Shown: positions 41,407-51,109 of the stretch, piece after piece | How the letters are laid out: each line of letters begins with the position of its first letter | Position numbering within the stretch: position 1 is the stretch's first letter | Source of the DNA: Scatosoma sp045542595 | GTDB lineage: Bacteria; Bacillota; Clostridia; Christensenellales; Borkfalkiaceae | DNA length: 64,000 bases | Direction of reading: 5' to 3' | Assembly: GCA_045542595.1 (NCBI GenBank) | Contig: JAZQLI010000004.1 | Location: forward strand, 1 to 64,000 | Position numbers and translations under genes: made by a program | The notes under the pieces: generated by a model | The model's input: the letters and a program-made list of their open reading frames with translations, nothing else | What the model was told of the DNA's origin: nothing | The model's database searches: none

Positions 41407-43152
41407 TTAATTTTTATAACAATCGCAAGCCGCACCGCTGGGTAAAAAGCCGGTATCCGAACATTTTTTACAGGCATATTGCGGAATTAAATCGTTTTCG
41501 GTAATACCTAAGCTGTGTAAAATTTCCGTTCTTTCCGCGCGCAACGTTTTTTGTGTTTTTAAAACTTGCGGTAATGTATCCGGCTGGGAAATTTCCGCTT
41601 TCGCTTGGGCAATTTCCAGCTTGGCAAGCTCTTTGGAAATCTCTTTAAAACGCGCGTTGGCGTTGGCTTGCGCCATAAAGCTATCGGCGCGCTTTTGCGC
41701 TTTTTCGCGGAGCTTTCCGTAATATCTTTCCCTGTCCGCCTTGGCGTTTGCCGCTTCTACCGCTGCGTTTACAAACGCGTTTTTCGCCACATAGGTAGTG
41801 CCGTTTGCCGCGTGCTCGGTTTCGGGAATGTCTTTGACGTGGAATATTTCCAAACGCTTCCAGTCGGATAAAATTTTATTGATATAGGGGATAGGGTTGC
41901 TGCTGGTTGCGCTGCGTTTCGCCGCTTCCAAAATCATTTCGTCGTTAAAATTCCAGCTGCGCCAAGTACCTATCAAGGACAAATTGGTGGCGTTTTTGCG
42001 TACGGCAGAACCGCAAATATCCCTGATTTTCGAAAAGAGCTTCAATTCGTCATTCTTCTCTTTCAAAAACGCTTTTACGCTTTCGGCGGAAATAATGCCG
42101 AGTGCGAACAATTTTTCCACAATGGCGTGCATACCGTCGAAGCCGCCCTGTTCGGTCTTTAAGCAAAAGAGCGCGATATCCAAAAGCGATTCGCTTTCAA
42201 AACCGTAGGTGTACCATTTTTCCACGTATTCTTCGATATAGGGCACGGGATTGCTCACTTTCACGCCCAGCTTACGCCCAATACGGAAAGTAAGGTTGGC
42301 AAGCATTTCGCGCTCGGTAAGATAGGCGGTAATTTCGTCCGCTTCCGTTTTTCTTCTATCGTACAAATCTTCCAAAGTGATATCTAACGCGTTCATACTA
42401 CCGCGTTTCAAACTCTTTGCGGCGGCAAGTACGCCGTCCTTTGCAAACCCCAGCGTTTCCGTCCATTTGCGATAGAGTGAATAATCGGCATCAGTAGGAG
42501 TTTTGCCGTGAAAGGACGTACCCAGTGCCGTAAACACCGCGGAGAGCTCGCTTTCGTGCGCGTTGTAGTTGGAGAGCGCGCGTTCTACCTGTTCGTACGT
42601 GCAAACGCCTTCACGGAGTAGTTTTTTCGCCTTATTGAAAATATACGAAGCGGAAACGGCGTCGCCCTGTTTGTTGATACAATATTCCGCAATCAATAAC
42701 AATGCTTGCGGTTGCATAGCGTTTTCTTCCAGAAAGCGCATATACTTTAAGTAGTCGCCTGCGGAAACAAATTTTCCCACCTTTTGCATTTGCCGTTGCA
42801 ATTCCTTGTTGAAATCGCCGTATTGTTCGTAATGCACCTTTTTAGGGCGGCCCACGGCGGATTTCACGGGTAAATATTGCACGGCGAAAGGCTGACGGGA
42901 TAAAATTTCTACCAAATCGTAATCTTCCCAAATTTCAAACGCTTGCGTAATTTTTTCTTCGGTGGTTTTCAATACTTCCGCCATAGATTTCAAACCGAAA
43001 TCAGAATCGGGATTTTTGCACAAATACAAGCCGTAAAGATATACTTTTACGGCAAACCCGTCTACTTCGGGCAGATATTTCGTTATGAATTTGTTTTCTA
43101 CCGTAACGTACGAATTTGCATCGCCGTCTTTGGAAAAAGAGCAAAAAGCCAT
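41407..43152 (-). CDS. DnaD/DnaB_2-domain replication protein
   Basis: The 581-aa protein has an N-terminal winged-helix-like part (VKVYLYGLYLCKNPD to FEIWEDYDLVEILSRQPF), several DnaD-type (DnaB_2) helical modules with the YIEEYVEKWYTYGF and PYINKILSDWKRL pattern, a coiled coil (~residues 470-530) and a C-terminal Cys motif CKKCSDTGFL...CDC that could bind Zn. DnaD-like proteins help load the replicative helicase; DnaB itself is at 51110. It is longer than Bacillus DnaD (232 aa). SD AGGGG. Confidence 0.82.
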   Translation of the reverse strand: MAFCSFSKDGDANSYVTVENKFITKYLPEVDGFAVKVYLYGLYLCKNPDSDFGLKSMAEVLKTTEEKITQAFEIWEDYDLVEILSRQPFAVQYLPVKSAVGRPKKVHYEQYGDFNKELQRQMQKVGKFVSAGDYLKYMRFLEENAMQPQALLLIAEYCINKQGDAVSASYIFNKAKKLLREGVCTYEQVERALSNYNAHESELSAVFTALGTSFHGKTPTDADYSLYRKWTETLGFAKDGVLAAAKSLKRGSMNALDITLEDLYDRRKTEADEITAYLTEREMLANLTFRIGRKLGVKVSNPVPYIEEYVEKWYTYGFESESLLDIALFCLKTEQGGFDGMHAIVEKLFALGIISAESVKAFLKEKNDELKLFSKIRDICGSAVRKNATNLSLIGTWRSWNFNDEMILEAAKRSATSSNPIPYINKILSDWKRLEIFHVKDIPETEHAANGTTYVAKNAFVNAAVEAANAKADRERYYGKLREKAQKRADSFMAQANANARFKEISKELAKLEIAQAKAEISQPDTLPQVLKTQKTLRAERTEILHSLGITENDLIPQYACKKCSDTGFLPSGAACDCYKN

Positions 43153-43216
43153 AGCCCACCCCTGAAAACCTTTTATGAAAATCGCGAAAAAATTTCGTCT
43201 TTGATTTGACTATTCC

Positions 43217-43245
43217 TTGATTTTATCGAAGAAATAGTGTATAAT
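43217..43245 (+). promoter_or_regulatory. SigA promoter
   Basis: TTGATT 43217-43222, 17 bp, TATAAT 43240-43245. A 180-nt leader follows to 43434; it holds only a short AGGTA/TACCT hairpin near 43280 and T-rich text, and no gene. Confidence 0.82.
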
Positions 43246-43433
43246 AAGGTAGTGCAAGTGTCCGCAACTTTCAAAAGATAGGTACATTATACCTTTTTTA
43301 ACGCGGAAAAGCAAGTTGTTTTTTACCCATTTTAAGAAAAATAGCAAAAAAGAAAAAAATGCGACGCATTTTGCCGATGAAAAATTTTTTCGGCGTGTAA
43401 AAAGATACTATGGCAGACGGAAAAGGAAAAACT

Positions 43434-45134
43434 ATGATAGTCAGCGCAATATCTTTATGGAAAAAATTTAATACGAAGTCTCCGCTGTGCGCAAGCGAGT
43501 GGGGTATCGAAGAAAAAGACGGCGTGCGTATGAGCCACGTCTCGTATTCCGGACACGCGGTAGAAGACGGCAGCGTGCGTATTTACGCGCGCTACGGCAG
43601 ACCGGCTGGCGAAGGTAAAAAACCGACGGTGCTTTTACTTGGCGACGCGGGAAAACCTGTGGACGTAGAACTTATGCGGTATTTTATCGACAAGGGCTAT
43701 GCCGTTTTAATGCCCGACTATTCGGGGAAAATGCAGTCGGATAACGACGGCGTTTTACGGACTATCTATCCCCCGTCGTTAGACTACGGTAATTTTGAAA
43801 GGGCGCGCGGCTTGTACGATATGCAAAATTTACAGGCGGACGAAACGACGTGGTTCGAATGGACGTACGTTGCGCTGTTTTCCGTTGCGTTTTTAAAGGC
43901 GCAGGAAAACGTAGGCAATATCGGCGTAGTAGGGGTGCGTATCGGCGGTGAAATCGCTTGGCAAACTATGCTCTCTCCCGACGTGCAATGCGGCGTACCT
44001 ATCAATGCGGTGGGTTGGCATTCCTTTGCTTCCATTGCAAAATTCGGGGATAACGTAGCGCATAATTTAAGCGACGATACGCATCGGTATATTGCCGCGG
44101 TAGAAGCGCAGTCTTACGCGCCCTACGTGAAATGTCCCGTCTTGGTTTTGTGCGCCTTGCACGATTCTTGTTTCGATTGCGACAGAGCGTACGATACCTA
44201 TTCGAGAATCGGCAACGAATACGGCAACGCGTTGGTGTATTCGGGTACGTGCGGCGCTTGTATCGGTCCGAATGCTTTAAACGATTTAGATTTATTTTTG
44301 GAAAAGAACTTAAAGGGCAGGGAAATTTACATTCCCGATACGCTCAACGTTTCGTTGCGAGAAACGGACGAAGGCTTGGAAATCACCGTAGAATGCGATA
44401 AAGAAGGTATCTTGGAAGAAACGGGTATCTATTACGCGGAAGCGGACGTGAAAACAAAATGCGCCTATCGCGATTTTCGCCGTGTTTTGAAAACGAGTGG
44501 AAAAGCGGTGAAAGACGGCGTTATTAAGCACGTTGTAAAGCCGTTCACGGGTGCGAAAGCGGCGTTCGTTTACGCGTATGCAAAGTATATCAACGGGTTT
44601 AGGGTAACGTCGAAAATTACAGTGAAACGGTTTTCCAACCCCAACCCCAACGCCGTGAAAAGCAGAATGCTGTTCTCCGGTAAAGAAAGCGATTGTTTCG
44701 GTGTGGCGTATTACGGAGAATATTCTATCGGCGATATCTTTTTGGAAAGAGAAGCCGCGCCTAAACGCGTACAAGGCTATGGCGGTATCGTAGGCGCTTA
44801 CTCGGTAGGCGGTATCCGTACGTATAAAATCAGTTCGCCTATGTACGTTCCCGATGACAACGCACTGCTGGCATTCGACGCGTATTGCGCTACGACGGAA
44901 ACGCTGCAAATTACAGTGGAAACGGGGGACGTGGAAAGCGAAGCAGAACGTTACACCTGCGCGGTGGACGTAAAGGGCGGCGGAAAATGGAAGCGTATTA
45001 TTTTACGCGCCGTCGATTTCAAAGGGGAGCTTAGCGGTATGCCGCTTAGCAACTTCTCCGACGGCAGAGCGCTTGTTTTCGATAACGAAAACGAAGAGAT
45101 AGAATTTGCCGTAGCCAACGTTTTGTGGCTGTAA
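43434..45134 (+). CDS. Alpha/beta-hydrolase-fold protein without catalytic triad
   Basis: The 566-aa protein has an alpha/beta-hydrolase-like half (residues ~45-295: PTVLLLGDAGKP, GYAVLMPDYSG, NIGVVGVRIGGEIAWQTM, CPVLVLCALHD) and a C-terminal half (~295-566) rich in beta strands that I cannot name. At the nucleophile elbow GxSxG reads GVRIG, so Arg169 replaces Ser. The acid position keeps D244, but the expected late His (GTCGACIG) is missing. It looks like a pseudo-enzyme with a binding role. Start 43434 follows AAAAGGA; ATG 43410 has no SD. Confidence 0.7.
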   Translation: MIVSAISLWKKFNTKSPLCASEWGIEEKDGVRMSHVSYSGHAVEDGSVRIYARYGRPAGEGKKPTVLLLGDAGKPVDVELMRYFIDKGYAVLMPDYSGKMQSDNDGVLRTIYPPSLDYGNFERARGLYDMQNLQADETTWFEWTYVALFSVAFLKAQENVGNIGVVGVRIGGEIAWQTMLSPDVQCGVPINAVGWHSFASIAKFGDNVAHNLSDDTHRYIAAVEAQSYAPYVKCPVLVLCALHDSCFDCDRAYDTYSRIGNEYGNALVYSGTCGACIGPNALNDLDLFLEKNLKGREIYIPDTLNVSLRETDEGLEITVECDKEGILEETGIYYAEADVKTKCAYRDFRRVLKTSGKAVKDGVIKHVVKPFTGAKAAFVYAYAKYINGFRVTSKITVKRFSNPNPNAVKSRMLFSGKESDCFGVAYYGEYSIGDIFLEREAAPKRVQGYGGIVGAYSVGGIRTYKISSPMYVPDDNALLAFDAYCATTETLQITVETGDVESEAERYTCAVDVKGGGKWKRIILRAVDFKGELSGMPLSNFSDGRALVFDNENEEIEFAVANVLWL

Positions 45135-45146
45135 ACAAGGTGCGTT

Positions 45147-45332
45147 ATGTACGTAGTGGGAGAAAAGGTTACGTTAAAAAAGCCGCACGCTTGCGGCGGT
45201 AACGTATGGACGGTGGCGCGCGTTGGCGTGGACGTAAAATTACAATGCGACGCGTGTAAAAAGTACGTTAATTTAACGCACGACGAAATGCGGAAACGTG
45301 CAAAAAGGATAGAACGGGAAAAGGGCGAATAA
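45147..45332 (+). CDS. DUF951 small protein (YyzM-like)
   Basis: The 61-aa protein shows the DUF951 pattern: GEKVTLKKPHACGGNVWTVA, then VDVKLQCDACKKYVNLTHDE. Two Cys pairs (CGG and CDAC) suggest metal binding. The family is common in Firmicutes, of unknown function, and often near ychF or rpsF genes. SD AAGGTG. Confidence 0.9.
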   Translation: MYVVGEKVTLKKPHACGGNVWTVARVGVDVKLQCDACKKYVNLTHDEMRKRAKRIEREKGE

Positions 45333-45338
45333 AAAGTA

Positions 45339-46034
45339 ATGGAAGAAAAAAAATTCAAAGACAATCCTTTATATGAAGAACGTTTTCGCTTTAAAGAACG
45401 GAACGAGTCTTTCCTGTTCTATTTGATATTGACGTGCTTTTTATTAATATTTACGCTGGTGCGGGTATATTGGGTAAACAGATATGAAATGGTACAGGTG
45501 GAAGGCTCGTCTATGAATTGTACCTTGCAGCATAAGCAATGGTTGTTGCTCGATAAAAGCTTGGAAGCAAAGCGCGGCGATATTATCGTCGTAGACGTAC
45601 GCGGCTATGAAGAATTTAAAAACGATAACGACGGAACGACGCATCTTATCAAACGGTTAATCGCTATCGAAGGGGATAAAGTGCGTTGCGTGGACGGCGT
45701 TTTGGAAATTAATAACGCGGAAACGGGATATACTTGGCAACAAGTAGATGAAAGCGGCTATGCGTACTACAGCAATAAAAATGCGTACGATTTTGCGGAA
45801 TACGAAGTGCAAGTAGGGGAAATATTTTTCCTTGGCGACAATAGAAACAACAGTAAGGATAGCCGTTATAAAGAACTGCTGGGTTCGCGCTTGGACAGGC
45901 TGTATAAAGCGGAAGATATTTACGGAGTGGTAACGCCTTGGGCGGTGGAAAATAGCGAAACGGCGGAAAGAATATTCGTTACCGTGCCGCTTGCCATACA
46001 AAATTTTTTTCATAAAATTTTCGGAATTAAATAA
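45339..46034 (+). CDS. lepB: Signal peptidase I
   Basis: The 231-aa S26 protease removes signal peptides of secreted proteins. One membrane helix (LFYLILTCFLLIFTLVRVYW, roughly residues 27-48) is followed by box B VEGSSMNCTL with catalytic Ser, box C-like RGDIIVVDV, box D LIKRLIAIEGDKV with catalytic Lys, and box E FFLGDNRNNSKDSR. The SD is weak. Confidence 0.95.
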   Translation: MEEKKFKDNPLYEERFRFKERNESFLFYLILTCFLLIFTLVRVYWVNRYEMVQVEGSSMNCTLQHKQWLLLDKSLEAKRGDIIVVDVRGYEEFKNDNDGTTHLIKRLIAIEGDKVRCVDGVLEINNAETGYTWQQVDESGYAYYSNKNAYDFAEYEVQVGEIFFLGDNRNNSKDSRYKELLGSRLDRLYKAEDIYGVVTPWAVENSETAERIFVTVPLAIQNFFHKIFGIK

Positions 46035-46077
46035 TTTGAGATAAAGTAAAACGGAACAAAAAAGGAGATAGTCAGTT

Positions 46078-46923
46078 ATGAAAATCACAATTACATCGGA
46101 CAGCACTTGCGATTTGGGCGTGTTAGAAAAGGAGAGAGATATACGCATTTTACCCTTGCAAGTAAACTTGGACGATAAAGCATATCGCGACGGCGTGGAT
46201 ATTACGCCGCAGGATATATTCGATTTCGTTGCTAAAACGAAAATTTTACCCAAAACCAGCGCGCCGAGTATCGGCGAATATGAAGACTTTTTCTCGAAAC
46301 AGCTGAAAGATTGCGATGAGCTTATCCATTTCAATATTTCCGCGAAGAGTTCGGGTTCGCACTCCTTTGCAAAACAAGCGGCGGAAAGCTTTGGCGGCAG
46401 AGTGCGCGTAATCGATTCGATGGCGCTTTCGTCTGGGCAAGGCTTGCTCGTTTTAAAGGCGGCGGATATGCGCGACGAAGGGAAATCGGCGGCGGAAATC
46501 GAAGAGACGGTTAACGAATTGAAAACGCACGTAAATACGTCGTTCGTGCCCGACCAGCTCGACTATTTACACAAGGGCGGCAGATGTTCGGGTATGACTA
46601 TGTTCGTGGCGAACGCGTTGAAAATTCATCCGAAAATTGTGATGACCAACGGTCAGTTGACGCAAGGTGGTAAATATCGCGGCCAAATGGCACGTTGTAT
46701 TACGCAATACGTACAGGATTTGAAAGAACAATATCCTTCGTACGATAAAACGCGCTGTTTCGTTACGCATTCTTCGGCGGATAAGGAATTAGTAGACGTG
46801 GCAAAGGCAGCGGTAGCGGCGAATTTTGATTTTGACGAAGTCATTGAAACGGTGGCAGGGTCTATCATTACCAGTCATTGCGGTAAGGGTACGCTTGGCG
46901 TATTGTTCATTTATAACAAATAA
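46078..46923 (+). CDS. DegV family fatty-acid-binding protein (second copy)
   Basis: The 281-aa DegV paralogue has TSDSTCDLGVLEKERDI, PKTSAPSIGEYEDFF, FNISAKSSGSHSFAKQ, DQLDYLHKGGRCSG and SHCGKGTLGV. As a fatty-acid carrier for FakA it may differ in lipid preference from the copy at 31961. It has its own good SD (AAGGAG) inside a plus-strand run. Confidence 0.94.
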   Translation: MKITITSDSTCDLGVLEKERDIRILPLQVNLDDKAYRDGVDITPQDIFDFVAKTKILPKTSAPSIGEYEDFFSKQLKDCDELIHFNISAKSSGSHSFAKQAAESFGGRVRVIDSMALSSGQGLLVLKAADMRDEGKSAAEIEETVNELKTHVNTSFVPDQLDYLHKGGRCSGMTMFVANALKIHPKIVMTNGQLTQGGKYRGQMARCITQYVQDLKEQYPSYDKTRCFVTHSSADKELVDVAKAAVAANFDFDEVIETVAGSIITSHCGKGTLGVLFIYNK

Positions 46924-46935
46924 GAAGGTATCATT

Positions 46936-47562
46936 ATGGTTTCGGTATACAGCGACGCCGATTATTACGCGGCGTATAAACAAAAACAACGTTTGTTTTG
47001 GATATTTATGGAAGTAACGGGCGCATACCTTGCCTTTTGTGTGGCTTGGTGGATATATTTTATGGGTTTGCCTTATTCCGACCCTATGCCCATCGTGCCG
47101 CAAATATTCATTTACGCGGCAAGCGTATTATACGTTGTGTTTGCATTCCCGTACTTAGGTATCAAATACAGCCGTGTGCGTCGCTACAATAAAATGCTCT
47201 TTTACGTTAGTGAAGGGCTGAAAATGGAAGAAGCTAACTATTTTTACACCTTCCGTGAAAAGTCTTTGCAAAAGGATAATTTAGATACGGTAGGTTGTGT
47301 ATTTGAAACGTGGAACAAGAAAAAGAGCGAATGGATGGAGCGCGAAGCGTATTTTGACGTGGAAAAACCGTTGCCCGCATTTGAAGAAGGGGATTTTATC
47401 CGCTACGTAACGCAAAGCAACTTTATCATTCAGTACGAAATTTTACAAAAACGCGCGTTAGAATTTGAAGAAGTGGACGACGAAGACGACGAAAATGAAG
47501 CGTCCGCGGAAGCAACGCAAACGCCGCAAACAACGGAAGAAACGGAAGAAGAACAATCTTAA
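46936..47562 (+). CDS. Two-TM protein of unknown function
   Basis: The 208-aa protein has two membrane helices (residues ~18-42 and ~54-76), then a soluble domain with YVSEGLKMEEANYFYTFREK and CVFETWNKKKSEWMEREA, and a very acidic tail (EEVDDEDDENEASAEATQTP). I do not recognise the family. It sits 12 bp after degV and 12 bp before an ACT-domain gene, in an apparent operon. SD AAGG. Confidence 0.75.
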   Translation: MVSVYSDADYYAAYKQKQRLFWIFMEVTGAYLAFCVAWWIYFMGLPYSDPMPIVPQIFIYAASVLYVVFAFPYLGIKYSRVRRYNKMLFYVSEGLKMEEANYFYTFREKSLQKDNLDTVGCVFETWNKKKSEWMEREAYFDVEKPLPAFEEGDFIRYVTQSNFIIQYEILQKRALEFEEVDDEDDENEASAEATQTPQTTEETEEEQS

Positions 47563-47574
47563 GGAGAGAGTAAT

Positions 47575-47844
47575 ATGAAAGCAGTAGTAACCGTAACGGG
47601 AAAGGACAAAAAAGGCATTATCGCAAAGGTGAGTACTTTTTTAAGCGAACAGGGTGCAAATATCGAAGATATTTCGCAAACGGTATTAGGCGAATATTTC
47701 GCTATGATTATGATGGTGGATATCTCGTCCGCCACCAAAGAGTTGGCCGTTTTGGCCCAGGAATGCAGCGAGCTGGGTAAACAAATCGGTATGGCCATTT
47801 ATATGCAGCACGAAGACATTTTTAACGCTATGCATAACGTATAA
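47575..47844 (+). CDS. ACT domain protein (UPF0237)
   Basis: The 89-aa protein is one ACT domain: VVTVTGKDKKGIIAKVSTFL, GANIEDISQTVLGEYFAMIM, then a short helix. ACT domains bind amino acids and regulate partners. This family is found next to UPF0210 (PFL) genes, as here, so the two likely act together. SD AAGGAG. Confidence 0.93.
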   Translation: MKAVVTVTGKDKKGIIAKVSTFLSEQGANIEDISQTVLGEYFAMIMMVDISSATKELAVLAQECSELGKQIGMAIYMQHEDIFNAMHNV

Positions 47845-47874
47845 AAGGGCAATCGTTTTAAAAGGAGCAAAGGT

Positions 47875-49230
47875 ATGTTTAGTAAAAACGACGTATTAGA
47901 AACGATTGCAATGGTGGAGAAAGAACACCTGGATATTAGAACGATTACGATGGGTATTTCCCTTTTGTCCTGCATCCGCGACAGCGCGGAAGAAACGGCA
48001 CGAAGAGTATACGATATCGTTTGTAAAAAAGCGGAAAATATCGTAAAAACGGCAACGTCGCTTGCGGGCGAGTACGGTATTCCCATTGTCAATAAACGGG
48101 TATCGGTAACGCCTGTCAGTTTGCTTTGCGCGGCGTTTCCCCACAAAGCGCCCCTTATCGGTAAAGCGCTTGACGACGCGGCGCAAACGCTGGGTATCGA
48201 CTTTTTAGGCGGCTATTCGGCACTTGTGCATAAGGGTACGGCGGACTACGAACGGGAGTTTATTAAAAGCATTCCTGAAGTGCTTGCCACCACCAAAAGA
48301 TTATGCTCGTCCGTCAACGTAGGCTCGTCCAAATCGGGTATCAATATGGAAGCGGTGCAAATGCTCGGCGAAACGTTTAAACAGGCGGCGGAGCTCACCA
48401 AAGCGCAAGACGGAATCGGCGCGGCGAAGCTGGTAGTATTTTGTAACGCGGTGGAAGATAACCCCTTTATGGCAGGCGCGTTCCACGGCGTAGGCGAAGC
48501 GGATACGGTAGTCAACGTCGGCGTTTCGGGCCCGGGTGTTGTAAAGCACGCGTTAGAGCAAATCCCCGAAGCCGATTTAACGGACGTGGCGGAAATGATT
48601 AAACGCACGGCGTTTAAAATTACGCGTGCAGGTCAGTTGGTAGCCAAAGAAGCGGCAAAGCGTTTGAACGCGCAGTTCGGCATTGTCGATTTATCGCTTG
48701 CCCCCACCCCTGCTATGGGCGATTCGGTGGCGCAAATTTTGGAAGAAATGGGTATTGAAACGGTAGGCGGCCACGGTACGACGGCAGCGCTTGCGCTTTT
48801 AAACGACGCCGTGAAAAAAGGCGGCGTAATGGCGTCTTCGCGCGTGGGCGGACTCTCGGGTGCGTTCATTCCCGTGTCCGAAGATATCGGTATGATAAAG
48901 GCGGCGGAAAAGGGAGCTATCACTTTGGATAAGCTGGAAGCAATGACGTGCGTTTGCAGCGTGGGCTTGGATATGATTGCTATCCCCGGCGATACCCCTG
49001 CTACTACCATTTCGGCTATGATTGCGGACGAAGCGGCAATCGGTATGATTAACAATAAAACGACGGCGGTGCGTATTATCCCTGCGCCCGGTAAAAAGGT
49101 GGGGGATAGCGTCAATTTCGGCGGCTTGTTAGGCCGTGCGCCTATTATGCCCGTGCACGAATGCGATTCGTCCCGTCTTATCAAGCGCGGCGGATTGATT
49201 CCCGCACCTATTCACTCCTTCAAAAATTAA
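47875..49230 (+). CDS. UPF0210/PFL-like family protein (DUF711)
   Basis: The 451-aa protein belongs to the UPF0210 (DUF711) family, structurally related to pyruvate formate-lyase-like barrels but without a shown radical function. Seen: DVLETIAMVEKEHLDIRTIT at the start, DFLGGYSALVHKG, CSSVNVGSSKSGINM, GVSGPGVVKHAL, DLSLAPTPAMGDSVA and GGLLGRAPIM near the end. It pairs with the ACT-domain gene 30 bp upstream. SD AAGGAG. Confidence 0.93.
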   Translation: MFSKNDVLETIAMVEKEHLDIRTITMGISLLSCIRDSAEETARRVYDIVCKKAENIVKTATSLAGEYGIPIVNKRVSVTPVSLLCAAFPHKAPLIGKALDDAAQTLGIDFLGGYSALVHKGTADYEREFIKSIPEVLATTKRLCSSVNVGSSKSGINMEAVQMLGETFKQAAELTKAQDGIGAAKLVVFCNAVEDNPFMAGAFHGVGEADTVVNVGVSGPGVVKHALEQIPEADLTDVAEMIKRTAFKITRAGQLVAKEAAKRLNAQFGIVDLSLAPTPAMGDSVAQILEEMGIETVGGHGTTAALALLNDAVKKGGVMASSRVGGLSGAFIPVSEDIGMIKAAEKGAITLDKLEAMTCVCSVGLDMIAIPGDTPATTISAMIADEAAIGMINNKTTAVRIIPAPGKKVGDSVNFGGLLGRAPIMPVHECDSSRLIKRGGLIPAPIHSFKN

Positions 49231-49276
49231 GCTTTTTTAAGGCTAAAATAAAAAAATATAAAAAGGAACATAAATT

Positions 49277-51058
49277 ATGGAAAGAAAAGACATTCCCCAA
49301 CAATTAACCTGGAACACGTCCGCTTTGTTTGAAAACGACGAGGCTTGGGAACAGGCGTTTGCCGCAACCGAGAAAGAATTTTCTCAAATCGACTTTTCCG
49401 CCTATAGCGGTAAATTAGGGGATAAGCAAACGCTGTTAAATTGCTTTAAAATGATGGACGACGTTTCCCGTCGTATGGAAAAGCTGTACTTATACGCGCA
49501 CCTTCGTAACGACGAAGACTTGCGCTCGTCCAAGCACAACGCGGCGCTTTCCCGTACTATGTCCTACTTTTCCAAACTGTTTGCGGAAGTGGCGTACGTC
49601 GATTCTGAACTCACCGCGCTTCCCGACGAAACGTTGAATGCTTTTATCGCCGACCCCGATTTTGCCGATTACGATTACCGTTTACGCAGAGTATCTAAAT
49701 CGAAATCGCACGTGCTTTCGGCGGCGGAAGAAAGATTGTTAACGCTCGGCGGCGACGTAATGGGCGGCTTCCAAAAAATATTTATGATGCTCGATAACGC
49801 CAACTTGAATTTGCCTAAGGCAACGTTCAAGGGGGAAGAAGTGCAAATGACGCACGGTATGTACAGCGTGGTATTACATTCGGGTACGGCGGAAGAACGC
49901 CGCGCTTGGTTTAAGGCGTATTACAAGGCGTACATCAACCTTATCGACGCCATTACGCAAGCGTATTTCCATAACGTAAAGAAAAACGTATTCTATAAAA
50001 ACGTAAGAAATTACGAAAGCTGTATCGCAAAAGCGATGGACGGCGAAGACGTCAGCCCCGTCGTATACGAAAACCTTATCGAATCGACGCACGGCGCGCT
50101 TCCCCTTATGCACGAATATATTTCCTTACGGAAACAAGTACTCGGCGTAGAAGAACAGCACCCGTACGATTTATTTATTCCGCTTGTGGAAAACGCGGAT
50201 ATCTCCTTGCCGTTTAACGAAGCGTACGATTTGGTTATCGAAGGCCTTGCGCCCCTTGGAAAGGATTATCAGGAGCTGTTAAAGCGCGGTAGAGACGAAC
50301 GCTGGATTGACGTTTGCGAAAACGACGGCAAGCGTAGCGGCGCGTACAGTTCGGGCGTGTACGATTCTCCCCACCCGTACGTACTGTTAAATTATCAACC
50401 CACCACGCACGACGTATTTACTATCGCGCACGAAATGGGGCACGCTATGCACTCGTATAAATCGAACGCGGCGCAACCGTATTCGAAAGCGGATTACACC
50501 ATTTTCCTTGCGGAAATTGCAAGTACGGTAAACGAAGTGCTCCTTTTAAAGCATTTGTATAATAAAACGGACGATATTAACCTTAAAAAATATTTGCTTA
50601 CGTATTATATGGACTCCATTCGCAGTACGCTTTTCCGTCAAACGCAGTTTGCGGAATTTGAACAGTTGGCGCACGCGAAAGCGGAAGCAGGCGAACCGCT
50701 CACCAAGGAAAACTTGTGCGAAATTTACTATTCGCTCAATAAGCAATACTATGGCGACGGCTTAATTCACGACGAAGAAATCGCGTACGAATGGGCGCGT
50801 ATTCCCCATTTCTATACTTCGTTCTACGTATACAAATACGCTACGGGTATCATTTCCGCAATTTCTATCGTGAAGCGCATTCTTGCCGAAGGGGAAAGTG
50901 CGGTAAAAGACTATTTCGAGTTCCTTTCCGCAGGCGGCAGTAACGACCCCGTTTCTATCTTGAAAAAGGCAGGCGTAGATTTGACTACGAAAGCACCGTT
51001 TGAAGCGGCTATGCAAGAATTTAAAAATACGCTTGAAGAATTCAAGGCTCTTTTATAA
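49277..51058 (+). CDS. pepF: Oligoendopeptidase F (M3B)
   Basis: The 593-aa zinc peptidase has the catalytic motif IAHEMGHAMHSY, with the third ligand Glu downstream in AEIASTVNEVLL. The N-terminal helical half (WNTSALFENDEAW to DNANLNLPKATF) is typical of PepF. It degrades cytoplasmic peptides of about 7-17 residues. It has the usual length. SD AAGGA; a small terminator follows. Confidence 0.96.
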   Translation: MERKDIPQQLTWNTSALFENDEAWEQAFAATEKEFSQIDFSAYSGKLGDKQTLLNCFKMMDDVSRRMEKLYLYAHLRNDEDLRSSKHNAALSRTMSYFSKLFAEVAYVDSELTALPDETLNAFIADPDFADYDYRLRRVSKSKSHVLSAAEERLLTLGGDVMGGFQKIFMMLDNANLNLPKATFKGEEVQMTHGMYSVVLHSGTAEERRAWFKAYYKAYINLIDAITQAYFHNVKKNVFYKNVRNYESCIAKAMDGEDVSPVVYENLIESTHGALPLMHEYISLRKQVLGVEEQHPYDLFIPLVENADISLPFNEAYDLVIEGLAPLGKDYQELLKRGRDERWIDVCENDGKRSGAYSSGVYDSPHPYVLLNYQPTTHDVFTIAHEMGHAMHSYKSNAAQPYSKADYTIFLAEIASTVNEVLLLKHLYNKTDDINLKKYLLTYYMDSIRSTLFRQTQFAEFEQLAHAKAEAGEPLTKENLCEIYYSLNKQYYGDGLIHDEEIAYEWARIPHFYTSFYVYKYATGIISAISIVKRILAEGESAVKDYFEFLSAGGSNDPVSILKKAGVDLTTKAPFEAAMQEFKNTLEEFKALL

Positions 51059-51063
51059 GGCGT

Positions 51064-51089
51064 ATTTTGCGCCGCAAGGCAAAATTTTT
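51064..51089 (+). terminator. Likely terminator after pepF
   Basis: ATTTT..GCC, GCAA tetraloop, GGC..AAAAT, TTTT, with a two-base bulge. Confidence 0.5.
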
Positions 51090-51109
51090 AACCGAAAGAG
51101 GATATTATT

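Noticed and set aside
43410..43433. Start of the hydrolase-like gene at ATG 43410
   Set aside because: No SD there; AAAAGGA precedes ATG 43434 at normal spacing.
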